In this document: positions 35,919-43,845 of the stretch, in pieces
Numbering within the stretch: position 1 is the first letter of the stretch
Layout: each line of letters starts with the position of its first letter
NCBI GenBank assembly: GCA_044353505.1
Contig: JBILBU010000003.1
Coordinates: 1-64,000 of the forward strand
Origin: Pollutibacter sp044353505
GTDB taxonomy: Bacteria; Bacteroidota; Bacteroidia; Chitinophagales; Chitinophagaceae
Length of the DNA stretch: 64,000 nucleotides
Reading direction: 5' to 3'
The notes under the pieces: generated by a model
The model's input: the letters and a program-made list of their open reading frames with translations, nothing else
The model's database searches: none
What the model was told of the DNA's origin: nothing
Position numbers and translations under genes: made by a program

Positions 35919-35970
35919 GACATGTTGTGTGTAGAAAAATTATTTTAATTTACAATACACACAACATGTC
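35919..35970. repeat. Perfect 15-bp inverted repeat between the RND gene and the AIM24 gene
   Basis: Arms 35919-35933 (gacatgttgtgtgta) and 35956-35970 are exact reverse complements, separated by a 22-base AT-rich loop. It begins 10 bases after the RND stop and ends 25 bases before the next ATG. No T tract follows, so it is not a standard intrinsic terminator. It may be an operator, an mRNA-stabilising hairpin or a factor-assisted terminator. Confidence 0.9.
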
Positions 35971-35995
35971 TCTCCTCATACTATAAAAAAATACT

Positions 35996-36796
35996 ATGGC
36001 GCCCTACTCGACCCGATCCAATCACGAAATTGACTATAAGATTTTTGGTGAAGAAATGCAGTATGTTGAAGTTGAGCTTGATCCAAGTGAGACCGCCATC
36101 GCTGAAGCAGGAAGCTTTATGATGATGGATGATGGTGTACAAATGCAAACTATTTTTGGGGATGGCTCAGGGCAAGATAAAGGTGCTCTTGGAAAATTAT
36201 TTTCAGCAGGTAAACGTCTTCTTACCGGTGAAAGCCTATTCATGACAGCGTTCACCAATGCCTCCAATGAAAAGAAAAGAGTTTCATTTGCCTCCCCGTA
36301 TCCGGGCAAAATCATCCCACTTGATCTTCAAGAATTAGATGGAAGAATAATATGTCAAAAAGATGCATTTCTATGTGCAGCCAAAGGAGTCAATGTAGGG
36401 ATTGCGTTTCAACGAAAGCTGGGCACAGGATTATTTGGAGGTGAAGGTTTTATCATGCAAAAACTCGAAGGCGATGGCATGGCATTTGTTCATGCAGGTG
36501 GACATGTTTTTGAACGATACCTCACGCCGGGCGAAACACTAAAGATAGATACCGGTTGCGTAGTGGCATTCACACAAACAATCGACTACGACATTCAATT
36601 TGTTGGGGGAATCAAGAATGCGATTTTTGGCGGTGAAGGTCTCTTCTTCGCAACATTGAAAGGACCAGGAAAAGTATGGATTCAAACCCTGCCAATATCC
36701 AGACTAGCCAGCAGGATTATATCCTACGGCACAATCAACAGAAAAGAAGAAGGAAGCATACTTGGTGGCCTCGGAAACTTACTCGATGGACGTTAA
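35996..36796 (+). CDS. TIGR00266/AIM24 family protein
   Basis: 266 residues, no signal peptide or membrane helix. The beta-rich AIM24 fold is indicated by DYKIFGEEMQYVEVELDPSETAIAEAGSFMMMDDGVQMQT, by the paired glycine-rich stretches TGLFGGEGFIMQKLEGDG and FGGEGLFFATLKGPGKVWIQTLP, and by AHAGG-like HAGGHVFER. The family is widespread; mitochondrial AIM24 acts in cristae/respiratory organisation, but the bacterial role is unknown. The gene is flanked upstream by a 15-bp inverted repeat and downstream by the Bax inhibitor-like gene on the other strand. Confidence 0.9.
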   Translation: MAPYSTRSNHEIDYKIFGEEMQYVEVELDPSETAIAEAGSFMMMDDGVQMQTIFGDGSGQDKGALGKLFSAGKRLLTGESLFMTAFTNASNEKKRVSFASPYPGKIIPLDLQELDGRIICQKDAFLCAAKGVNVGIAFQRKLGTGLFGGEGFIMQKLEGDGMAFVHAGGHVFERYLTPGETLKIDTGCVVAFTQTIDYDIQFVGGIKNAIFGGEGLFFATLKGPGKVWIQTLPISRLASRIISYGTINRKEEGSILGGLGNLLDGR

Positions 36797-36863
36797 TAAT
36801 AAGCAAGAAGCATATTTATAGTTGCCCCTGACTTTCAGTTCAATTTTACCCTGCGCCATTGGC

Positions 36864-36897
36864 AAAAAAAATCCCGGCTACATGCTGCAACCGGGAT
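36864..36897 (-). terminator. Rho-independent terminator of the Bax inhibitor-like gene
   Basis: On the minus strand the stem atcccgg (36897-36891) pairs with ccgggat (36877-36871), followed by seven T residues down to 36864. It lies 28 bases after the stop codon at 36925. Confidence 0.85.
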
Positions 36898-36924
36898 AAC
36901 GTACCAATAATGTAATTCGATTAA

Positions 36925-37683
36925 TTAGTTCTTACGTCCATATAAATTACCGAGCAAACGCAGTATCTCAACATACAACCAAACCAAGGTAACCAACAAG
37001 CCAAAGGCACAATACCACTCCATATGTTTAGGTGCGCCCATAGCAGCTCCCTGCTCTATCCTATCAAAATCAAGAAGTAGGCTAAGTGCCGCAATCGCCG
37101 TAATTACAATAGAAATACCAATGCTCATTAGGCTTCCCTGATGTAATCCAGGAATTTGCATATCAAAAAGGGAAAGCACAAAATTGATTAGATAGAAAAT
37201 CATGATCCCGCCAATCGCTGAAACCATAATAGACTTAAACTTGTCTGTTACCTTGATGACACCAAAATGATAGAGGGCATACATTGCAATTGCAGTTCCA
37301 AACGTTAGCATGACCGCCTGCATCACAATACCTGGTGCCACAGCGGCAAAAGCATTGTTATAGATTGATGAAATACCTCCTATGACCAGGCCCTGTAACA
37401 AGGCATAGGCTGGTGCCAGATACTGTGCCCATTGTTGATTGAAAACGAGTACAAGTGCAAGAACAAGGCCCCCTATGGCGCCCCCCATTAAATAGCCTTG
37501 AATGCTATTGCCTACACTGGCTTCGTTCCACACATAAAAGGCAGTGACCATCACCATGATAAACAAAAAGCCGAATTTATTCAGGGTTCCACGAAATGTC
37601 ATGGTTTCAGCCCCTGGAATTGAAATTGACCTATTGAAAGATTTTTCGTTAAGTGTTGGATTACTTGAGTTGAATATTGCCAT
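36925..37683 (-). CDS. Bax inhibitor-1/YccA-like membrane protein (COG4760 type)
   Basis: 252 residues with seven membrane helices. MAIFNSSNPTLNEKSFNR at the N terminus and TMTFRGTLNKFGFLFIMVM before TM1, plus the LLDFDRIEQGAAMGAPKHMEWYCAFGLLVTLVWLYVEILRLL ending (with the paired Asp residues implicated in pH-gated leak in BsYetJ-like proteins), mark this family. Role in bacteria is unclear; proton or calcium leak is reported for relatives. The gene ends at an intrinsic terminator and is divergent from korA. Confidence 0.88.
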   Translation of the reverse strand: MAIFNSSNPTLNEKSFNRSISIPGAETMTFRGTLNKFGFLFIMVMVTAFYVWNEASVGNSIQGYLMGGAIGGLVLALVLVFNQQWAQYLAPAYALLQGLVIGGISSIYNNAFAAVAPGIVMQAVMLTFGTAIAMYALYHFGVIKVTDKFKSIMVSAIGGIMIFYLINFVLSLFDMQIPGLHQGSLMSIGISIVITAIAALSLLLDFDRIEQGAAMGAPKHMEWYCAFGLLVTLVWLYVEILRLLGNLYGRKN

Positions 37684-37697
37684 GTTGAGTATTTTTG
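37665..37697 (+). promoter_or_regulatory. Possible promoter of korA
   Basis: TATTTTTG at 37690-37697 is an exact TAnnTTTG match, with TTG at 37665-37667 (22-base spacer). It lies at the 5' edge of the divergent Bax-like gene and would give korA a leader of about 68 bases. Confidence 0.42.
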
Positions 37698-37770
37698 TAC
37701 TGTAAATTAATTAATTTCGACCAAATACAAAGATCTGAGTTAGTTATCAGATACGACACAATTATCCGAC

Positions 37771-39618
37771 ATGATCCAAAGAAAAGAAGAAGTACTCAGT
37801 GATATCGTAATAAAATTTGCAGGAGACAGCGGCGATGGCATGCAACTTACCGGTAGCCAATTTACCAATAATACAGCGCTTCTGGGTATTGACCTGGCTA
37901 CCTTCCCGGATTTCCCAGCTGAAATCCGAGCTCCACAAGGAACACTTCCCGGGGTGAGTGGCTACCAACTTCGTTTTTCAAGTGATGCCATCTATACGCC
38001 TGGAGATCTCTGCGATGTACTTGTTGCCATGAACGCTGCCGCACTCAAAACCAACCTGAAAGCAATTAAGCCAGGTGGGAGAATTATTGCCAATGTAGAT
38101 GGCTTTGATTCTAAAAACCTTCGTTTGGCTAATTATCCCGAAGGGATAAACCCGCTTGATGACGGTTCACTGGAAAGTTTTGAACTCATCCGCATGGATG
38201 TTACCAAAATGACAAGAGAGGCCCTCAAAGACATCACCCTTGGTACAAAAGAGAAAGATAGGGCAAAGAACATGTTCGTTCTGGGATTCCTCTATTGGAT
38301 GTACAGCAGGGATATGGACAGCACGCTGAAGTTTCTGAATGAAAAATTTGGGAAAAAAGATGAAATCCTAAATGCCAATTTAAGGGCTTTGCAAGCCGGC
38401 TATAACTATGGAGATACCACCGAAACCTTTACAACAAGGTATAAGGTTGAAAAAGCCAAAATGAAACCGGGTAACTACCGTTCGATAATGGGTAATCAGG
38501 CCCTATCACTCGGCCTCGTTGCAGCATCTCAAAAAAGTGGGCTTCCCCTTTTCCTTGGGTCTTACCCAATCACACCAGCTTCAGATATTCTTCATGAACT
38601 GAGCAGATTCAAGAATTTTGGGGTCAAAACATTTCAGGCAGAAGACGAAATAGCGGGCATTAGCGCTGCAATCGGTGCAGCCTATGGCGGAGCACTTGCA
38701 GTCACCACAACCTCAGGACCAGGACTAGCCCTCAAGGGCGAGGCCATGGGACTTGCTGTAATGCTGGAGATACCGCTGCTGATTATAAATGTTCAACGTG
38801 GCGGTCCATCAACCGGACTTCCCACAAAAACTGAACAAAGTGATTTACTCCAAGCATACTATGGAAGAAATGGTGAGTGCCCAATGCCGGTTATTTCAAC
38901 ATCTACGCCGAGCGACTGCTTTGATGTTGCTTATGAAGCAGCAAGAATTTCAGTTCAACACATGACTCCGGTAATTTTACTAAGCGATGGCTATATCGCC
39001 AATGGTGCTGAACCTTGGCTCTTCCCTAAAGAAGAACAACTTCCTCCCATTGATATTCAATTCAAAACAACACTCGAAGACGGAGAGGAAAAACTTCTAC
39101 CATACAAAAGAGATGAAAAATTGGTCAGGCCATGGGCGGTGCCAGGCACTAAGGGGCTTGAACATAGGATAGGCGGACTTGAAAAGCAAGACATCACGGG
39201 CAATGTTAGCTATGACCCAGACAACCATGAACACATGGTAAAAACCAGACAAGCCAAGGTGGATATGATTGCACAACACATACCCGATCAAAAAATTGAC
39301 AGTGGCAAAGACAAGGGAAAAGTATTGGTGATTGGCTGGGGCAGCACCTATGGCTCAATAAAAAGTTCAGTGGCAGAATTATTACAGGAAGGACATGCCA
39401 TTTCACATGCACACATCAGGTACTTGAGACCATTCCCTAAAAACTTGGCTGAAATTATCGCTGGATTTGATACAGTACTCATCCCAGAAATAAACAATGG
39501 TCAGCTCGTGAAGATTATTCGTGATGTCTATTTTGTAGATGCAAAGGCATACAACAAAATAAAAGGAAATCCATTCACAAAAGGTGAACTGATTGCTGAA
39601 ATAAGAAAATATCTATAA
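37771..39618 (+). CDS. korA: 2-oxoacid:acceptor oxidoreductase, fused gamma-alpha subunit (KorA type)
   Basis: 615 residues. N-terminal gamma domain (~10-190): IVIKFAGDSGDGMQLTGSQFT, DFPAEIRAPQGTLPGVSG and VLVAMNAAAL. Alpha/pyrimidine-like domains from ~235: GNQALSLGLVAASQ, SYPITPASDILHEL, QAEDEIAGISAAIGAAYGGA, TTTSGPGLALKGEAMGLAVM and QRGGPSTGLPT. This is the 2-oxoglutarate:ferredoxin oxidoreductase alpha chain (TCA cycle) in most Bacteroidota, but 2-oxoacid specificity cannot be fixed by eye. The TPP/Fe-S beta subunit (KorB) normally follows; here the next gene is on the opposite strand, so the catalytic partner must lie elsewhere. Confidence 0.93.
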   Translation: MIQRKEEVLSDIVIKFAGDSGDGMQLTGSQFTNNTALLGIDLATFPDFPAEIRAPQGTLPGVSGYQLRFSSDAIYTPGDLCDVLVAMNAAALKTNLKAIKPGGRIIANVDGFDSKNLRLANYPEGINPLDDGSLESFELIRMDVTKMTREALKDITLGTKEKDRAKNMFVLGFLYWMYSRDMDSTLKFLNEKFGKKDEILNANLRALQAGYNYGDTTETFTTRYKVEKAKMKPGNYRSIMGNQALSLGLVAASQKSGLPLFLGSYPITPASDILHELSRFKNFGVKTFQAEDEIAGISAAIGAAYGGALAVTTTSGPGLALKGEAMGLAVMLEIPLLIINVQRGGPSTGLPTKTEQSDLLQAYYGRNGECPMPVISTSTPSDCFDVAYEAARISVQHMTPVILLSDGYIANGAEPWLFPKEEQLPPIDIQFKTTLEDGEEKLLPYKRDEKLVRPWAVPGTKGLEHRIGGLEKQDITGNVSYDPDNHEHMVKTRQAKVDMIAQHIPDQKIDSGKDKGKVLVIGWGSTYGSIKSSVAELLQEGHAISHAHIRYLRPFPKNLAEIIAGFDTVLIPEINNGQLVKIIRDVYFVDAKAYNKIKGNPFTKGELIAEIRKYL

Positions 39619-39625
39619 AAAAGAA

Positions 39626-39683
39626 TTAGGGTTTAATAGTTCAGGAAAAGAAACAAATCCTCACTTCAACTATTAAACCCTAA
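39626..39683. repeat. Perfect 16-bp inverted repeat between converging genes
   Basis: Arms 39626-39641 (ttagggtttaatagtt) and 39668-39683 are exact reverse complements with a 26-base loop. It fills the gap between the korA stop (39618) and the end of the Gfo/Idh gene (39689). No T tract follows on either strand, so it resembles the 35.9-kb hairpin more than a standard terminator, though its position suggests bidirectional termination. Confidence 0.9.
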
Positions 39684-39688
39684 CAGTA

Positions 39689-40882
39689 TTAAGAAATAAT
39701 CCTGGCAATAATCTTGCCCGTTTTCTTCTCTTTCAAAATAAGTTTCTTCTCACCATAATGTGTCACTTCCTCTTTTACAAGATAGTGATCATCATCAAAT
39801 TCAACCAAGGTGCTCTCCTTGGTTTGCCCCTCTAGCCCCCGCCAATCGTCCAACTTAATCGGTTCCCATATTTTCGACTTTGCACTGCGATAAGCAGCAT
39901 CAAGTACAGCATTTACAATGTATCCATCATAAAAGGTTTCCCTTGGCTTAGTTCCTTTTTCAAAGGCATCAAACATATCAAAAAACATATGATTGTATCC
40001 AAGCTCATTAATTTCATCCCCTACAGGAAATAGCCATCCAGTATTGGATTCTGCTTTTTCTGCTACATAATCACCCCCTTTTCCAGACGTGAACATATCA
40101 AATCCTGTTCTTAAAAAACTGTTGATCCAAATGGTTCCCTCTGTTCCCATCACTTCATCTCGCAAATCAAGTCCGCCACGAAAAGTCCAACTAACTTCAA
40201 ATTGACCTATTGCGCCATTCTCATACTTCACCAATCCAATGGCATTGTCTTCTGCCTCTATTGGCTTCACCATTGTGTCTGACCAACACATCACTTCAAC
40301 AGGCCTAATGTCTTTACCTATATAGGTTCTGGTTATTTCAACACAATGACATCCAAGATCAAGCAAGCAACCTCCGCCGGCTTTTTCCAAATCCCAGAAC
40401 CAATCACTGTGAGGGCCAGGATGTGTTTCGCGCGACTTCGCCCAAAGAATTCTGCCCAAAGCACCATTTTTGACACTTTCATACGCCTTGATAAATTTTG
40501 GAGTATACACAAGGTCCTCAAGATAACCGTTAAAAATTCCTGCCTTCTCAACCGCTTCCAGCATACGTTTTGCCTCAACTGCATTTCGTCCAAGGGGCTT
40601 TGTTGAGATTACCGCCTTCTTGTGTTTACAGCAAAGCATAACAGCTTCCTCATGTAAGTTATTGGGCAATGAAATACATACCATATCAACATCAGGATGA
40701 GCAATAGCTTCCTCCATCACGGTAGTATAATGTTCACATCCATAATCTTCAGCAAATTTCTTCGCCTGTTCTTCACGCCTAGAATAAATGGATACAATCT
40801 TGTCCTTACTTCTCAATCCATGTATAGAATCTGCGTAAAATCTTCCAATAAATCCTGATCCGAGCATTGCAAGTTTGACCAT
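39689..40882 (-). CDS. Gfo/Idh/MocA family oxidoreductase
   Basis: 397 residues. N-terminal Rossmann fold starts MVKLAMLGSGFIGRFYADSI; the EKP-like motif is STKPLGRNAVEA, and the C-terminal dimerisation/substrate domain holds GGGCLLDLGCHCVEI with the conserved catalytic-region His. A C-terminal tail of about 30 residues (LVEFDDDHYLVKEEVTHYGEKK) is longer than usual. It oxidises a sugar, cyclitol or derivative with NAD(P). The upstream gene is a nucleoside/sugar-type MFS permease 17 bases away, so the pair probably imports and oxidises one substrate (inference). Confidence 0.9.
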   Translation of the reverse strand: MVKLAMLGSGFIGRFYADSIHGLRSKDKIVSIYSRREEQAKKFAEDYGCEHYTTVMEEAIAHPDVDMVCISLPNNLHEEAVMLCCKHKKAVISTKPLGRNAVEAKRMLEAVEKAGIFNGYLEDLVYTPKFIKAYESVKNGALGRILWAKSRETHPGPHSDWFWDLEKAGGGCLLDLGCHCVEITRTYIGKDIRPVEVMCWSDTMVKPIEAEDNAIGLVKYENGAIGQFEVSWTFRGGLDLRDEVMGTEGTIWINSFLRTGFDMFTSGKGGDYVAEKAESNTGWLFPVGDEINELGYNHMFFDMFDAFEKGTKPRETFYDGYIVNAVLDAAYRSAKSKIWEPIKLDDWRGLEGQTKESTLVEFDDDHYLVKEEVTHYGEKKLILKEKKTGKIIARIIS

Positions 40883-40899
40883 AAAAAGGGTTTAGTTGT

Positions 40900-42126
40900 T
40901 TAAGCGTTTATTTGTTTAGATTTTGTGTCTTTGAAAAAGAGCAAAAGAAAAACGAGACTCACAGCGGCAATCCCTGCAGGGACAAGCCATACGTTGAGCC
41001 AATTGGTAACTTCATTAGTTGTGTACATATCTTTGACTTTACCTGCTACTACAGATCCGATTAACATACCTATCCCGTAAGTAGCCAAACTAATCAAGGC
41101 TTGAGCCTGAGATTTAATTTTTTCTCCTGCTTTCTTATCGGTATAAATCATGCCGCTAACAAAAAAGAAATCATAACAAACCCCGTGCAATAATATTGCT
41201 GCATAGAGCATCCACGTACTTGAAGCAGCATCACCATAGCCGAAGAAAGCAAACCGAAGAATCCATGCCAGAAGTCCAACAACCAAAATTTTCTTAACCC
41301 CAAATCTACTATACGCAAAAGGGAGCAACAACATAAACAACACCTCTGATACTTGCCCCAATGACATCATGTTTTCAATCCTGAAGGTGGATGGATCTGC
41401 TGTTGGAAATGCCGCCTTGAATCCATCAGTCAATGAAGGATTAGCCCAAGTATAGTAGAACGATAGTGGGATGCAAATCAATACGGAAGAAATGAAAAAG
41501 ATAACAAAAGACCTGTCCTTAAACAGCACAAATGCATCCTTGCCAATTATCTGCGAGAAGCTTGTTTTGCCTGTAGCAGTGGGTTGGGTTTGCGGTAGAA
41601 AAAATGACATTACCCCCAACAATGCAGCAGCAATCATTGCGATTTGAAAAATAGCCACTTTATCCCCTACGCCCATGAAACCGACCAGATTGACCACTAC
41701 AATCCAGGCAAGCGTACCAAAAACCCTGATGGCAGGAAATTCTTTTTCCGGATTCGACATCTGACGCATCGAAATGGAACTGGTAAGGGCAATTGTAGGA
41801 GCAAAAGTCAATGAATAGGAAAGCATCACCCAATAAAAAATATCAGGATCAGTAGTCTGGGTCAATACAAACAGTATGGCTGCGCCTAACAAGTTTAACA
41901 CCCCCAATACTTTTTGTGCCTGAAAGAACCTATCAGCCAGCATTCCTACAAAAAATGGAGCTGCAATCATCGCAACAGAAAAAGCAGCATAGGCACTACC
42001 AACTTGATCTCCTGTAGCCCCAAGTTGATCTGTCATGTATTTACTCATCTGCCCATACCATGCACCCCAAACAAAAAATTGCATGAACATCATAGCGGAC
42101 AGCTGAACTCTTGTGATTGATTTCAT
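40900..42126 (-). CDS. MFS transporter of the nucleoside:H+ symporter type (NupG/XapB-like)
   Basis: 408 residues, 12 predicted helices. The N-terminal LSAMMFMQFFVWGAWYGQMSKYMTD and the loop RMSNPEKEFPAIRVFGTLAWIVV (here ISMRQMSNPEKEFPAIR) are hallmarks of the NHS family, which also includes sugar-linked permeases in Bacteroidota. Substrate may be a nucleoside or a sugar acid. It is the first gene of a two-gene operon with the Gfo/Idh enzyme. 131 bases of unremarkable sequence lie upstream. Confidence 0.88.
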   Translation of the reverse strand: MKSITRVQLSAMMFMQFFVWGAWYGQMSKYMTDQLGATGDQVGSAYAAFSVAMIAAPFFVGMLADRFFQAQKVLGVLNLLGAAILFVLTQTTDPDIFYWVMLSYSLTFAPTIALTSSISMRQMSNPEKEFPAIRVFGTLAWIVVVNLVGFMGVGDKVAIFQIAMIAAALLGVMSFFLPQTQPTATGKTSFSQIIGKDAFVLFKDRSFVIFFISSVLICIPLSFYYTWANPSLTDGFKAAFPTADPSTFRIENMMSLGQVSEVLFMLLLPFAYSRFGVKKILVVGLLAWILRFAFFGYGDAASSTWMLYAAILLHGVCYDFFFVSGMIYTDKKAGEKIKSQAQALISLATYGIGMLIGSVVAGKVKDMYTTNEVTNWLNVWLVPAGIAAVSLVFLLLFFKDTKSKQINA

Positions 42127-42257
42127 ATTAAAAATTATATTTCAAGATAATGATTTTTTATTAAGACATCAGTCATGTAACAACACAGCCCAATCAGTTC
42201 TTTGTTGATGGTGTGTTGCAGTGATTTTAGTAAAGAGCATTCTTTGTAAATCAAGTA

Positions 42258-42926
42258 CTAAGGCTGATCTGAGGTTGCTGCCAACTTGGGTTTGGACTTC
42301 TTAAAAAACAAACAGATGTTGGTTAGTCCACACGCTTCACACTTGGGGTTACGTGCAATGCAAGTGTACCTGCCATGTAGAATCAGCCAATGATGGGCCA
42401 TGTGAACAAGCTCAGATGGAATATATTGTATCAGTTGCTTTTCTGCGGCCAAAGGAGTCTTGGCCCCACGGGTTAGGCCCAAACGGGCAGACACCCTAAA
42501 AACATGGGTATCGACGGCCATATTGGGCTGCTGGTCAATCACCGAAGTAATTACATTGGCCGTTTTGCGCCCAACCCCAGGTAATTTAACCAGCTCATCC
42601 ACTGTCATTGGTACAGCTCCGCCAAAATCATTGATGAGCATATTGGCCATTCCAATTAAATGCTTGGTCTTGTTATTGGGATAAGAGATGCTCTTGATCA
42701 AGGGAAAAAGGGCATCAAAATTGGTTGAGGCCAATTCAACAGGAGTTGGGAATTGATTGAAAATTTCAGGTGTAGTCAGATTTACGCGCTTGTCAGTACA
42801 TTGCGCGGAGAGAATAACAGCTACCAATAATTCAAATGGATTCCTATAAGAAAGCTCTGTTTCTGCAACAGGAATACTCTTCTGAAAATGATCAATGACG
42901 ATATCGTAACGCTCCTTCCTTTTCAT
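42258..42926 (-). CDS. nth: Endonuclease III (DNA glycosylase/AP lyase)
   Basis: 222 residues. Helix-hairpin-helix LPGVGRKTANV with catalytic K121, D139 in AVDTHVFRV, and the 4Fe-4S loop CIARNPKCEACGLTNIC with the C-X6-C-X2-C-X5-C spacing. It removes oxidised pyrimidines in base-excision repair. The TTG at 42932 opens the longer frame, but the ATG at 42926 gives the normal start. A short unknown gene lies 38 bases upstream on the same strand. Confidence 0.96.
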   Translation of the reverse strand: MKRKERYDIVIDHFQKSIPVAETELSYRNPFELLVAVILSAQCTDKRVNLTTPEIFNQFPTPVELASTNFDALFPLIKSISYPNNKTKHLIGMANMLINDFGGAVPMTVDELVKLPGVGRKTANVITSVIDQQPNMAVDTHVFRVSARLGLTRGAKTPLAAEKQLIQYIPSELVHMAHHWLILHGRYTCIARNPKCEACGLTNICLFFKKSKPKLAATSDQP

Positions 42927-42964
42927 ACACAATAAGAAGACGGAAGGTACAACGAAATATTGCT

Positions 42965-43195
42965 TTAGAGAATGGTTTCGGAGGGATTGGAAGCATAGGA
43001 GATGATGGACCGAAGCGTCTCATCGGCAGGATTAAGAGTAAGCCTTCCCAACGCTTCAACTCCTTGCTTAAGCATAGTAAATTGCTCCATCATCGCTGGA
43101 TTGTTTTCGATACCCATCAAAAAATCAGCATGCTCAACTGCAGACATGTCATTATAGAGAAAACGCAACATCGACTCAAGAATTAATAAGCTCAT
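42965..43195 (-). CDS. Small uncharacterised protein
   Basis: 76 residues, acidic overall, helical by composition (SLLILESMLRFLYNDMSAVEHADFLMGI and ENNPAMMEQFTMLKQGVEALGRL). No signal peptide, membrane helix or known motif. I start at the ATG at 43195; the frame opens with a TTG two codons earlier. It is 38 bases from nth and probably co-transcribed. The upstream 170 bases to the FtsB-like gene hold no feature I can support. Function unknown. Confidence 0.6.
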   Translation of the reverse strand: MSLLILESMLRFLYNDMSAVEHADFLMGIENNPAMMEQFTMLKQGVEALGRLTLNPADETLRSIISYASNPSETIL

Positions 43196-43365
43196 AATCA
43201 ATTTTTTACCCGCTAATAATGGGATGACTAAGGTTTGGAATGATCGTCGTCAAAGGCAACAATCATAGTTTCCAATTGATGGAAAATTAAATAATCCGCC
43301 ACACAGGATTAAAACGCTCACAGATCCGAAATATTGTGAGCACCCATAAAATTTAGTAAACAGGC

Positions 43366-43665
43366 TTATTCTACAGACGCTTTCTTTTCTCTAATCAGAA
43401 AGACATCCTCCCCATCCCTTTTCATAAGATACTGCTCACGGGCCACCTTTTCCAACCAGATGGGATTTGTTTTCATTAACTCAAGCTCTATTCGGGTCTT
43501 GTCAATCTGCTCCTGATAATACTTTTTACTCTGTTTTAACCCATGCAATTGATCTCTATATTCTAGATGTTGGAAGAGCGTACTGTGATCAAAAAATAGC
43601 ATCCAGGCCACAAAAAAAACTATGGCGAGTAGGTACTTGTTACGAAAAAAACGTAAAATTTTCAT
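43366..43665 (-). CDS. FtsB/DivIC-family septum protein
   Basis: 99 residues: short basic N terminus, one membrane helix (YLLAIVFFVAWMLFF), then a coiled coil (LEYRDQLHGLKQSKKYYQEQIDKTRIELELMKTN) and the family ending WLEKVAREQYLMKRDGEDVFLI. Bitopic cell-division protein of the FtsQLB type. The ATG at 43665 puts the helix right after six residues; the longer frame to 43692 would extend into the divergent control region. obgE lies divergently across a gap that holds the 43.7-kb repeats. Confidence 0.85.
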   Translation of the reverse strand: MKILRFFRNKYLLAIVFFVAWMLFFDHSTLFQHLEYRDQLHGLKQSKKYYQEQIDKTRIELELMKTNPIWLEKVAREQYLMKRDGEDVFLIREKKASVE

Positions 43666-43689
43666 GCGATAAGTAAAGTTAGGGAAAAT

Positions 43690-43821
43690 CAAGGGACGAG
43701 GGACTAGGGACTAGGAAATGCAAGCGGCAAATATTACATTGGGGAAAGAGGTTGAATGTTAGCACAAGTCCCTTGTCCCTCGTCACTGGCGGCTCCTCGT
43801 CCCTTGTCCCTCGTCACTGGC
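43690..43821. repeat. Purine/pyrimidine-biased repeat cluster in the ftsB-obgE divergent gap
   Basis: A purine-rich arm at 43695-43712 (gacgagggactagggact) pairs with 17 of 18 bases of 43767-43784. An exact 23-base unit at 43768-43790 recurs at 43799-43821 (period 31). The 12-mer caagggacgagg (43690-43701) also occurs at 63021-63032. It occupies the space between the two divergent start codons. Confidence 0.92.
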
Positions 43822-43845
43822 TGTTTTTTCAGTAACTTGCGCTTC

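Noticed and set aside
43756..43845. N-terminal extension of obgE through the 43.7-kb repeats
   Set aside because: The encoded residues come from the repeat units and the canonical Obg N terminus starts at the ATG at 43846.
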